From: Flavobacterium sp.
GTDB taxonomy: Bacteria > Bacteroidota > Bacteroidia > Flavobacteriales > Flavobacteriaceae
Assembly: GCA_023251135.1 (NCBI GenBank)
Contig: JAHEZJ010000001.1
Coordinates: forward strand, 1 to 33,036
Length of the DNA: 33,036 bases
Reading direction: 5' to 3'
A model generated the notes under the pieces. The model was not told the DNA's origin, ran no database searches, and saw nothing but the letters and a program-made list of their open reading frames with translations. The position numbers were made by a program, and so were the translations under genes. This document shows, one piece after another, positions 10,463 through 17,613 of the stretch (the stretch's first letter is position 1; each line of letters begins with the position of its first letter).

Positions 10463-12127
10463 ATGAAAAAATACATTTTCCTTTTTTTATCTTTAGTATT
10501 CTTAATCATGAGTTGTTCTGGCTCAAAATCAGTTACAATGAATAACGATACTTCAAAAGTGCCTTTCGTTTGGGAAGGAGCCAATGTTTATTTTTTACTT
10601 ACCGATCGTTTTTACAACGGAGATACTTCTAACGACCTCAACTTCAATCGAACCAGTACTCCGGGAAAATTACGCGGTTTTGAAGGTGGCGATATTATTG
10701 GAATCACCAAAAAAATCGAATCCGGTTATTTTACTCAATTAGGAATCAATGCGATCTGGTTAACTCCCGTTGTCGAGCAAATACATGGTGGCGTTGACGA
10801 AGGAACAGGGCTTAGCTATGGTTTTCATGGCTATTGGGCCAAAGACTGGACGGCACTGGATCCAAATTTCGGAACTAAGGAAGACTTGGCCAATTTAGTC
10901 AAAAAAGCACATGCAAAAGGCATTCGAATTATTCTGGACGGTGTTATCAACCACACAGGTCCGGTAACTCCGGAAGATCCCGTTTGGCCTTCAGACTGGG
11001 TTCGAACAGGAGTGGTTTGTGATTACAAATCATTTGAAAATACAACCATGTGTACCTTAGTAGACAATCTTCCGGATGTAAAAACAGAAAGTACACAGGA
11101 TGTCGAATTACCCCCCCTTTTAATTGAAAAGTGGAAGAAAGAAGGCCGTTATGAAAAAGAAATCGCTTCACTCGATGAATTCTTCAAAAGAACAGGATAT
11201 CCAAGAAGTCCAAAATATTATATCATAAAATGGCTCACCGATTATATTACAGCATTCGGAATTGACGGTTACCGAGGTGATACCGTAAAACATACCGAAG
11301 AAATTGTCTGGGCCGATTTTAAAAAAGAATGTGACTATGCTTTCGAAGTCTGGAAAAAACAGCATCCTCTGGAAGTCTTAGATCAAACCCCCTTTTATAC
11401 AATTGCCGAAGTTTACGGGTACGGAATAAGCGGCGGGCTGGACTATGATTTTGGAGATCGAAAAGTAAATTATTTCCAAAACGGTTTCAACAGCATGATT
11501 AATTTTGAATTCAAGTGGAATGCTGCTCAAAACGATTATGAAGGTTTGTTTTCAAAATATTCCAATCACCTTACTAATGAACTAAAAGGATATTCGGTTT
11601 TAAACTATATGTCATCGCATGACGATGGTCAGCCTTTTGATGCCAATCGAACCAAAAGCTTAGAGAGCGGAACTAAATTATTGCTTTCACCGGGAATGTC
11701 ACAGGTATATTATGGTGATGAATCGGCGCGGTCTTTGGTCATTGAAGGCACACAAGGTGATGCAACGCTGCGCTCGAATATGAATTGGGACGAGATTCAA
11801 AACAATCCTGAAACACAAAAAACACTATTGCACTGGCAAAAATTAGGTCAGTTTAGGCGAAACCATCCCGCTGTTGGTGCCGGAATTCATTCGCAGATTA
11901 GCGCGCAACCTTATGTTTTTTCAAGAACTTTCACAAAAGATGCCTATACCGATAAAGTTGTAATTGGCCTGGATTTACCCAAAGGCAAAAAAGAACTTCC
12001 TGTTGGTGCTATCTTCCTAAACGGAACAAAATTAAAAGACACCTACTCCAACCAAAACACCGAAGTAATTGATGGAAAAGTAACTATTGATAGTGATTTC
12101 GATATTGTTTTACTTGAAAAGATTTAA
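10463..12127 (+). CDS. Lipoprotein GH13 alpha-amylase
   Basis: A 554-residue GH13 enzyme exported as a lipoprotein: MKKYIFLFLSLVFLIMSCSG gives C18 as the lipidated residue. Conserved regions are DGVINH (D159, H164), GYRGDTVKH (nucleophile D273), AEVYGYG (acid E316) and SSHDDG (stabiliser D387). An extended segment at about 165-250 after region I carries two cysteines (C186, C197). The C-terminal all-beta domain ends in a short strand. It probably degrades starch or maltodextrin at the outer-membrane or periplasmic face and complements the non-lipidated GH13 upstream. It has palindromic repeats on both sides and so is probably its own transcription unit. Exact GH13 subfamily not determined. 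Confidence 0.88.
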   Translation: MKKYIFLFLSLVFLIMSCSGSKSVTMNNDTSKVPFVWEGANVYFLLTDRFYNGDTSNDLNFNRTSTPGKLRGFEGGDIIGITKKIESGYFTQLGINAIWLTPVVEQIHGGVDEGTGLSYGFHGYWAKDWTALDPNFGTKEDLANLVKKAHAKGIRIILDGVINHTGPVTPEDPVWPSDWVRTGVVCDYKSFENTTMCTLVDNLPDVKTESTQDVELPPLLIEKWKKEGRYEKEIASLDEFFKRTGYPRSPKYYIIKWLTDYITAFGIDGYRGDTVKHTEEIVWADFKKECDYAFEVWKKQHPLEVLDQTPFYTIAEVYGYGISGGLDYDFGDRKVNYFQNGFNSMINFEFKWNAAQNDYEGLFSKYSNHLTNELKGYSVLNYMSSHDDGQPFDANRTKSLESGTKLLLSPGMSQVYYGDESARSLVIEGTQGDATLRSNMNWDEIQNNPETQKTLLHWQKLGQFRRNHPAVGAGIHSQISAQPYVFSRTFTKDAYTDKVVIGLDLPKGKKELPVGAIFLNGTKLKDTYSNQNTEVIDGKVTIDSDFDIVLLEKI

Positions 12128-12155
12128 GAGCTTAACAGCAGAACATTCATTTTTT

Positions 12156-12217
12156 TAGCCACGAATTCACGAATTATATTTGAGAATAAAAATTCGTGAA
12201 TTCGTGGCTATTTAACT
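12156..12217 (+). repeat. Palindromic intergenic repeat, probable terminator
   Basis: TAGCCACGAATTCACGAATT (12156-12175) and its exact complement (12191-12210) form a 20-base perfect stem with a 15-base loop, followed by TTTAAC. The GCCAC core matches the palindromes at 10359 and 12977, so it belongs to the same GCCAC-type dispersed family. Confidence 0.8.
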
Positions 12218-12251
12218 TTTAATAAATTCCTTGCTAACCTTGCGTAAAACT

Positions 12252-12269
12252 TTGCGACCTTTGCGGTTA
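12252..12269. repeat. Right copy of inverted 18-bp element flanking the alpha-amylase gene
   Basis: TTGCGACCTTTGCGGTTA matches the inverse of 10331-10349 at 17 of 18 bases. A related half-unit, CCTTGCG, lies at 12238-12244. Confidence 0.6.
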
Positions 12270-12285
12270 GAAAAAACACAGCAAA

Positions 12286-12963
12286 ATGCTAAAAATAGCA
12301 CACAGAGGCGCAAAAGCTTACGAACCCGAAAATACATTACAAGCTTTTCAGAAGGCATTAGATCTAAATGCTGACGGAATCGAACTTGACGTTCACTTGA
12401 GCGCTGACGATCATATTATAGTCATTCACGATGAAACGATAGACCGAACAACTAACGGAAAAGGTTTCGTAAATACTTTTTCTTTAGCTGCTTTAAAATC
12501 GTTTCTGATTGACGGGAAATACCAAATCCCTACTTTAAACGAGGTTTTTGATTTGGTTGACAAAAAGTGTCTAATCAATATCGAATTAAAAGGTTTAGGA
12601 ACTCCCGGTAAAATTGTCACGTTAATTGAACACTATATCTCAGAAAAAAACTGGAATTACGATCATTTTATCGTTTCCAGTTTCGATTGGAATATGCTAC
12701 AGGAAACATCCAATTTAAATCCAAAAATTCCAATTGGTGTTTTAACAGAAGAAAATCTTGATACCGCTTTGGCTTTTGCCGAAACGATAAAAGCAAGAGC
12801 AATTCATCCTGATTTTCAATTATTGAATACAAATAATGTAAAAGAGATTCAGGAAAAAGGATTCTTGGTTTTGCCCTGGACGGTAAATTCAGAAGAAGAC
12901 CTACAAAAAGTAAAAAGTTACAACGTAAACGGAATTATCTCTGACAATCCAGATAAAATATAA
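12286..12963 (+). CDS. Glycerophosphodiester phosphodiesterase
   Basis: A 225-residue GDPD-fold protein without signal peptide, so cytoplasmic and UgpQ-like. Metal and substrate residues are in the expected order: HRGA (H6, R7), PENT (E14, N15), IELDVHL (E33, D35) and VIHDETIDRTTNGKG (H48). Later, NIELKG and PWTVNSEEDLQ with the terminal GIISDNPDKI complete the TIM barrel typical of the family. It hydrolyses glycerophosphodiesters from phospholipid turnover to glycerol-3-phosphate and an alcohol. It is flanked by palindromic repeats and has no functional link to the starch genes that I can see. Confidence 0.93.
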   Translation: MLKIAHRGAKAYEPENTLQAFQKALDLNADGIELDVHLSADDHIIVIHDETIDRTTNGKGFVNTFSLAALKSFLIDGKYQIPTLNEVFDLVDKKCLINIELKGLGTPGKIVTLIEHYISEKNWNYDHFIVSSFDWNMLQETSNLNPKIPIGVLTEENLDTALAFAETIKARAIHPDFQLLNTNNVKEIQEKGFLVLPWTVNSEEDLQKVKSYNVNGIISDNPDKI

Positions 12964-12976
12964 GTTTAAAATTTTA

Positions 12977-13027
12977 GCCACAGATTAAAGGATTTACACA
13001 GATTCTAAAATTCTTTTAATCTGTGGC
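12977..13027. repeat. Palindromic intergenic repeat (GCCACAGATT type)
   Basis: GCCACAGATTAAAGGA (12977-12992) pairs with TCTTTTAATCTGTGGC (13012-13027) with one G-U position. The right arm equals the arm at 10405-10420 exactly. A further half copy, ATTCGTGTAATTCGTGGCA, follows at 13045-13063 and matches the arm of the 12156 palindrome. Confidence 0.78.
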
Positions 13028-13075
13028 AGAAAAAATTAGTGCCAATTCGTGTAATTCGTGGCAACTCAAAATAAT

Positions 13076-14284
13076 ATGATCAAAAATTTCGACATAGTCA
13101 TTGTTGGCGGAGGCGCCGCAGGTTTTTTTACCGCGATTAATATTGCAGAGAAAAATCCCAAACTGAAAATTGCCATTTTAGAAAGAGGAAAGGAAGTACT
13201 TTCTAAAGTTCGCATTTCCGGCGGTGGAAGATGCAACGTAACCCACGCCTGTTTTGAACCAAATGAACTGGTCAAATTTTATCCGCGTGGCGAAAAAGAA
13301 CTTCGCGGTCCTTTTCATCAATTCTGTTCCGGAGATACCATCGAATGGTTCGAAAAACATGGTGTTGAGCTTAAAATCGAAGAAGATGGCAGAATGTTTC
13401 CCGTTTCCAATTCCTCACAAACCATTATAGATTGTTTTTTAAACGCTACCGAAAAACTGGGCATAAAAGTACTTACAGGACAAAGTGTACAATCAATTTT
13501 TAAAAAGGACGATTGCTGGAAAATTGATACTCAAAGTGAAAATTTTGCTGCCGAAAAATTAGTAATGGCCACCGGAAGCAATCCTAAAATCTGGGAAATG
13601 CTGCAAAATCAGGGACACGCAGTTGTAAGCCCTGTTCCTTCCCTTTTTACTTTTAACATTAAAGATCCCCGAATAAAAGAATTACCCGGTGTTGCAGCAC
13701 AAGTTACCGTTACCGTAAAGGATACCAAACTTGAGTCGACCGGACCTTTGTTAATCACACATTGGGGAATGAGCGGCCCGGCTATTCTGAAACTTTCGGC
13801 CTGGGGAGCCCGTACCCTGTTCGATAAAAATTATCAGTTTACTATTTTCGTCAATTGGTTAAATGATGTTGATGCAGAAGATGCTGAAAAAAAGCTGAAA
13901 GAACTAAAACAGGAGCATGCGAAAAAAGCCGTTTCGAAAAAATCACCTTTCGACTTCCCGAATCGTTTGTGGGAAAGTCTGGTTCTGGCTTCGGGCATTG
14001 ACACCGAAACCAAATGGGCCGATTTGTCTAAAAATCAACTGCAACAACTCGTTTCTCAACTTACAAAAGCAACCTTTCAAGTCAACGGAAAAAGCACTTT
14101 TAAAGAAGAATTTGTTACGGCAGGTGGAATCGATTTAAAAGAAATCAACTTCAAAACCATGGAAAGCAAATTACATAAAAACCTTTATTTTGCAGGCGAA
14201 ATCGTCAATATTGACGCCATCACGGGAGGTTTTAATTTTCAGAATGCCTGGACAAGCGGGTTTATTTTGGCGAACTCCATTTAA
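13076..14284 (+). CDS. HI0933/YhiN-like flavoprotein (FAD-dependent oxidoreductase)
   Basis: A 402-residue protein with an N-terminal dinucleotide-binding fold, IVIVGGGAAGFF (residues about 6-17), then the family signature SGGGRCNVTHAC. A second FAD contact, GGIDLKEINFKTMESK, and the closing GEIVNIDAITGGFNFQNAWTSG match BaiN/HI0933-type oxidoreductases. The physiological substrate is unknown for most members. An in-frame GTG at 13058 would add six residues but lies within a dispersed repeat half-copy, so the ATG at 13076 is preferred; its protein starts MIKNFDIVIVGGG as expected. Cytoplasmic. Confidence 0.9.
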   Translation: MIKNFDIVIVGGGAAGFFTAINIAEKNPKLKIAILERGKEVLSKVRISGGGRCNVTHACFEPNELVKFYPRGEKELRGPFHQFCSGDTIEWFEKHGVELKIEEDGRMFPVSNSSQTIIDCFLNATEKLGIKVLTGQSVQSIFKKDDCWKIDTQSENFAAEKLVMATGSNPKIWEMLQNQGHAVVSPVPSLFTFNIKDPRIKELPGVAAQVTVTVKDTKLESTGPLLITHWGMSGPAILKLSAWGARTLFDKNYQFTIFVNWLNDVDAEDAEKKLKELKQEHAKKAVSKKSPFDFPNRLWESLVLASGIDTETKWADLSKNQLQQLVSQLTKATFQVNGKSTFKEEFVTAGGIDLKEINFKTMESKLHKNLYFAGEIVNIDAITGGFNFQNAWTSGFILANSI

Positions 14285-14294
14285 TTAGTATACA

Positions 14295-14345
14295 GTCTCA
14301 GTCTCAGTCAATCTGAGACTGAAAACTGGGACTGAGAACTGAGAC
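14295..14345. repeat. Intergenic inverted repeat of the CAGTCTCAG type
   Basis: GTCTCAGTCTCAGTC (14295-14309) pairs with GACTGAGAACTGAGAC (14330-14345) with one extra base, and CTGAGACTG (14313-14321) is a further internal copy. It directly follows the flavoprotein gene and may act as a weak stem for termination. No gene is present in 14285-14431. Confidence 0.65.
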
Positions 14346-14431
14346 CGAAATCAATTAACAAGATTTTACACATTTACTAAGTTTTCATTAAGACTATTCT
14401 AATAATTTTACTTTCAACTAAATACCATTAG

Positions 14432-15154
14432 ATGAAAGTAAAACTACTTACCACAATTTCTTTTTTCACTTATCAACTTTCTATTTCTCAAACCGAAAAA
14501 CTTCTTAAAGGAAAAGTACAATCCGAAACAATCTTACTTAAAAATATAGAAGTAATCAATAAAACTGCGCAAACCAGTACAACAACAAATCATTTAGGAG
14601 AGTTTTCCATACTTGCAAAAGCCCAGGACAGCCTTATCTTTTTCTCTAAAAATTTTTTGTTCAAAAGAGTCAAGCTTACCTCCAAAGATATAGGAAGTAA
14701 CATGATCATTATCGACATGATCCCAATAACCGAAGAATTAGACAACATCGTTATCATAAACAACAAACTTCCCAAAATCACTTATAATACAGAAGCTGCA
14801 AACCAAGTCAAAAACGAAAAACAGGCCAATGACTTAATTCAACGCTACCTAAATATTAATGACGGAAGAATCAAAAATGCACTTAACTACAATATAGCTC
14901 TTCCAACTAGGAAAAAGAAAAAGATTGAAAATGACGAGCGTTTTAAAAAACTAGTCGCTGCTTCCTGTCCTCCCGGATTTTTCACCAACGATTTAAAGCT
15001 AAAACCTGAAGAAAAAGAGATTTTTATTAAATTCTGCGATGTTGACCCGAAATCTAAAACACTTTTACAAGATCCGAATATACTAACCACAATGGATTTT
15101 TTATATACCAAAAATATCGAATTCCAGAAACTGAAAATAGAATCTAAAAACTAA
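14432..15154 (+). CDS. Exported protein with N-terminal carboxypeptidase-regulatory-like domain, paralogue 1
   Basis: A 240-residue protein with a probable signal peptide (MKVKLLTTISFFTYQLSISQ). Residues about 24-105 read as a small beta-sandwich: KGKVQSETILLKNIEVINKT, then NHLGEFSILAKAQDSLIFFS, the arrangement of CarboxypepD_reg-like domains found at the N termini of TonB-dependent receptors and other Bacteroidota exported proteins. No receptor plug or barrel follows. The C-terminal 70 residues (FKKLVAAS onward) have no family I recognise but match the next gene at 48 of 70 positions by eye. The middle (about 110-160) diverges. Function unknown; the layout suggests a soluble periplasmic or surface protein. 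Confidence 0.75.
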   Translation: MKVKLLTTISFFTYQLSISQTEKLLKGKVQSETILLKNIEVINKTAQTSTTTNHLGEFSILAKAQDSLIFFSKNFLFKRVKLTSKDIGSNMIIIDMIPITEELDNIVIINNKLPKITYNTEAANQVKNEKQANDLIQRYLNINDGRIKNALNYNIALPTRKKKKIENDERFKKLVAASCPPGFFTNDLKLKPEEKEIFIKFCDVDPKSKTLLQDPNILTTMDFLYTKNIEFQKLKIESKN

Positions 15155-15179
15155 AAAAAGACTTAATAAATTTCTACAA

Positions 15180-15929
15180 ATGAAAGTAAAATTACTTACC
15201 ACAATTTCTTTTTTTACCTATCAAATATCTATCTCTCAAACCGAAAAATTACTTCACGGAAAAGTGATGTCCAATAACAATCCGCTTACTAAAGTTGAAG
15301 TCATAAACAAAACAGCCAAAACAAGTACACGTACCAATAATTTGGGAGAGTTTTCTATTTTAGTCAAAAGTCGGGACAGCTTATTGTTTTTTTCCAAAGA
15401 TTATTTTTTCACGAGACTAAAAATAACTCCCGAAAACATAGACCAAAACAACATCATGGTAAAAATGGTTGTAAAACCTGAAGAATTAAAGGAAGTACTT
15501 GTTACTACTATCAAATTTGATCCGGTAAAAATCTCTCAACAAGATATAGACGCTACAAAACTAACCAAAGAGGCAAACTCTTTACAAAAATATACTGGTG
15601 TTTACGACGGAACTATCCCAAACGGTATCAATTTTGTTAGACTTGGAACAGGTTTAGCTCGTTTATTTCAATCAGATGACGATAAAGCTGTCAAAACTAA
15701 AACTCCCGAAACTAATTTCAAAAAACTGGTCGCAACATCAATTCCAGATGATTTTTTTACCAAAAATTTAAAACTAAAACCGGAAGAGAAAAATCTATTT
15801 ATTGAATTTTGTGATGCTGATCCCAACTCTAAAAAACTTCTGGAAAACAGCAACATTCTCACTACCATGGATTTTATGTATGCCAAAAATGAGATGTTCA
15901 AAAAGCTAAAAACGGAGAGTCAGAATTAA
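15180..15929 (+). CDS. Exported protein with N-terminal carboxypeptidase-regulatory-like domain, paralogue 2
   Basis: A 249-residue tandem paralogue of the preceding gene, 25 bases downstream. The signal peptide is nearly identical (MKVKLLTTISFFTYQISISQ) and followed by the same domain (HGKVMSNNNPLTKVEVINKT, LGEFSILVKSRDSLLFFS). The C-terminal block FKKLVATSIPDDFFTK through LKLKPEEK to NILTTMDFMY is shared. The central region (about 105-180) is different in sequence and about nine residues longer. The start region also matches paralogue 1 at DNA level, consistent with a recent duplication. The stop overlaps that of the convergent TPR gene in a shared TTAA (15926-15929). Function unknown. Confidence 0.75.
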   Translation: MKVKLLTTISFFTYQISISQTEKLLHGKVMSNNNPLTKVEVINKTAKTSTRTNNLGEFSILVKSRDSLLFFSKDYFFTRLKITPENIDQNNIMVKMVVKPEELKEVLVTTIKFDPVKISQQDIDATKLTKEANSLQKYTGVYDGTIPNGINFVRLGTGLARLFQSDDDKAVKTKTPETNFKKLVATSIPDDFFTKNLKLKPEEKNLFIEFCDADPNSKKLLENSNILTTMDFMYAKNEMFKKLKTESQN

Positions 15930-16924
15930 GCATCCGTTTTTGAATCATTCAGAAAAATATAATCTCTTAAACTCTTCCATTTAGTATAAAGAACAATCAA
16001 AGCAATTATTAAAATTGCCAAAACAATAGATAGAATAATTAACAGTATTTCGATTTGATTTACATAATCTCTATCGATGCCATTCATTTTATCTCTTAAA
16101 TCACGATTTGCATCATAAAGTCTTAAATTCCGATCTTCACAATAATCAATCTCGAATTTGTAGCAATATTGCAGTCTTTTATTAATCAACTCATCATCTA
16201 GTCCATACTCTTTTGCTTGTTCATATATTTCAATTGCTGTTTTATTCTTCTCAATTATTTTGACAATATTAGCCAATTCGAAAAGCAAGATCGAAATTAT
16301 TCTGTCCTTTGGTTTTATAAAGGTTATGCGTTCATTCAACTGATAATAAATAGATTTACTTAATCTCTCTAATTCAGATTTTGACAAATTACTTTTAGGG
16401 ATTTCATCTGTACCAAAACTTGTACCTATTAAAAATTCCCCTGAAACATTGTTTAAATTCTTAATTTTAGTCTCTAAAATTTTTAAATGTATCCATTCTG
16501 ATCCTTCATGGGATTCGGAGTTGATTTGAATTGACTTCTTAATCCAATCATAAGCTTTCTCATTTTCTCCCATTAATTCGTAAAGCGTTCCAAGATTCGA
16601 TGCTGTAGAATATCGATTTGGCTTAATCTTTTCAATATTTAGATATAATTTTAATGCTTCTTCATACTTTTTTAAAACAATTAAAACATACCCTTTATCA
16701 GACAAATAATCTATATCTTTTGTCTTTTTATAAATACTATCAAGTTCAAAAAGCAACTGGGAAGAAACTCCTGCGTCAAAATTATGACCACGAGGAACAA
16801 TTCCTCTGTAATCAATGTAAATTAAATACCCATTTTTTAATGTTTTAGTCTCACCATTCAAGCAGGCAAAACACTTAAATGAGATTAAAAACAAAACAAC
16901 TAAAGAGAGCTTAAATTTATTCAT
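15926..16924 (-). CDS. TPR-repeat protein with signal peptide and C-terminal membrane anchor
   Basis: A 332-residue protein. Residues 1-20 form a signal peptide (KFKLSLVVLFLISFKCFA). Residues about 55-135 contain at least two TPR-like units (DKGYVLIVLKKYEEALKLY, then SNLGTLYELMGENEKAYDWI with KKSIQINSE). A helical region at about 185-250 includes a further helix pair (LFELANIVKIIEKNKTAIEI). Residues about 290-313 are a strong transmembrane segment followed by a basic KWKSLRD tail on the cytoplasmic side. The TPRs would thus face the periplasm. Such proteins often scaffold envelope complexes; no partner is visible here. It is convergent with paralogue 2, with overlapping stop codons. Confidence 0.75.
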   Translation of the reverse strand: MNKFKLSLVVLFLISFKCFACLNGETKTLKNGYLIYIDYRGIVPRGHNFDAGVSSQLLFELDSIYKKTKDIDYLSDKGYVLIVLKKYEEALKLYLNIEKIKPNRYSTASNLGTLYELMGENEKAYDWIKKSIQINSESHEGSEWIHLKILETKIKNLNNVSGEFLIGTSFGTDEIPKSNLSKSELERLSKSIYYQLNERITFIKPKDRIISILLFELANIVKIIEKNKTAIEIYEQAKEYGLDDELINKRLQYCYKFEIDYCEDRNLRLYDANRDLRDKMNGIDRDYVNQIEILLIILSIVLAILIIALIVLYTKWKSLRDYIFLNDSKTDA

Positions 16925-16946
16925 AAAGCAGATTTATCATAGAATT

Positions 16947-16986
16947 AACTTGAAACAAAAAAACTTGAAACCTGAAACAAAAAAAC
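16947..16986. repeat. Dispersed CTTGAAACCTGAAAC-type repeat
   Basis: Two units of CTTGAAAC with poly-A spacers (CTTGAAACAAAAAAAC, then CTTGAAACCTGAAAC) lie between the TPR gene start and the tspO stop. A related block, GAACTTGAAACAGCAAACCTG, lies before ruvC at 27180-27210. Confidence 0.6.
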
Positions 16987-17462
16987 TACTTATTCAACCA
17001 CCAGATACTGGCATTTAAAACTCCGGCAAATGCTACCCATGCCATATACGGAATCAATAAATACCCGGCAATTTTATTAATTTTTATAAATTTCAAATAC
17101 GTTTCATAAATCATCAACCATAATAATACAATTTCGATTAGGGCCAGCATCGGGTTCTTCAATTCAAAAAACAAATACGACCAGATTGCGTTTAAGGTTA
17201 ACTGAATCAAAAAGAAACCTAGGGCAATTTTCACTGTCTCTTTTTGTTCTTTTATTTTATCCCAAACCAATCCGGCTGCCACCGCCATTAAAATATAAAG
17301 CAAAGTCCAAACAGGCATGAAAATCCAATTGGGCGGATTAAAAACAGGCTTTATAAGAGTCGGATACCACGTTTCAACACTTGGTCTTGTTACCACACTT
17401 GCAGAATACCCCACCATTAAACAAATAACTAATGCAATTGCAATTTTGACGATCTTGTTCAT
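16986..17462 (-). CDS. TspO/MBR family membrane protein
   Basis: A 158-residue protein with five predicted transmembrane helices, the standard TspO length. Diagnostic stretches are WYPTLIKPVFNPPNW (loop 1), FMPVWTLLYILMAVAAGLVW (helix 2), LNAIWSYLFFELKNP (helix 3) and PYMAWVAFAGVLNASIWWLN at the end. Family members bind porphyrins and related hydrophobic ligands and affect tetrapyrrole or stress responses. I chose the ATG at 17462 (MNKIVKIAIALV) over the one at 17483, because the latter falls within a TATTTTTG -7 box read on this strand. The gene is divergent from the mevalonate block. Confidence 0.92.
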   Translation of the reverse strand: MNKIVKIAIALVICLMVGYSASVVTRPSVETWYPTLIKPVFNPPNWIFMPVWTLLYILMAVAAGLVWDKIKEQKETVKIALGFFLIQLTLNAIWSYLFFELKNPMLALIEIVLLWLMIYETYLKFIKINKIAGYLLIPYMAWVAFAGVLNASIWWLNK

Positions 17463-17480
17463 TTTATTAAATTTTGCATC

Positions 17481-17488
17481 CAAAAATA
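17481..17488 (-). promoter_or_regulatory. -7 promoter element for tspO
   Basis: Read on the minus strand this is TATTTTTG, matching the Bacteroidota TAnnTTTG box, 18 bases before the chosen tspO ATG. No clear TTG is seen at the -33 position. Confidence 0.45.
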
Positions 17489-17547
17489 ATCAAAAGAAAC
17501 TTTAAACCATATAAGACTACAGGTTCATTTTATTAGAAGTAGACTAA

Positions 17548-17583
17548 TATTACTGGTATTACTAGTATTACTTATATTACTAA
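17548..17583. repeat. Four-copy 9-bp tandem repeat next to the mvaD promoter
   Basis: TATTACTGG, TATTACTAG, TATTACTTA, TATTACTAA: four adjacent 9-base units, invariant at the first seven positions. The array ends five bases before the -7 box of mvaD and thus occupies its -33 region; it lies between the divergent tspO and mvaD genes. Confidence 0.9.
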
Positions 17584-17588
17584 AAAAC

Positions 17589-17596
17589 TATCTTTG
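17589..17596 (+). promoter_or_regulatory. -7 promoter element for mvaD
   Basis: TATCTTTG matches TAnnTTTG exactly, 17 bases before the ATG at 17614, giving a very short leader. The same octamer stands before the pseudouridine synthase gene at 21711. Confidence 0.7.
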
Positions 17597-17613
17597 CCAA
17601 AATTTTATATTTC

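Noticed and set aside
13058-13075. GTG start of the flavoprotein at 13058
   Set aside because: It falls in a repeat half-copy and adds residues (MATQNN) before the family N-terminus MIKNFDIVIVGGG.
15926-15929. Shared TTAA of the convergent stops as a special structure
   Set aside because: A 4-base convergent stop overlap is ordinary in compact genomes; it is only noted in the gene entries.
17548-17583. Tandem repeat considered as a CRISPR or iteron origin
   Set aside because: Units are 9 bases with no spacers, no rep gene in the neighbourhood, and the array lies against a promoter.
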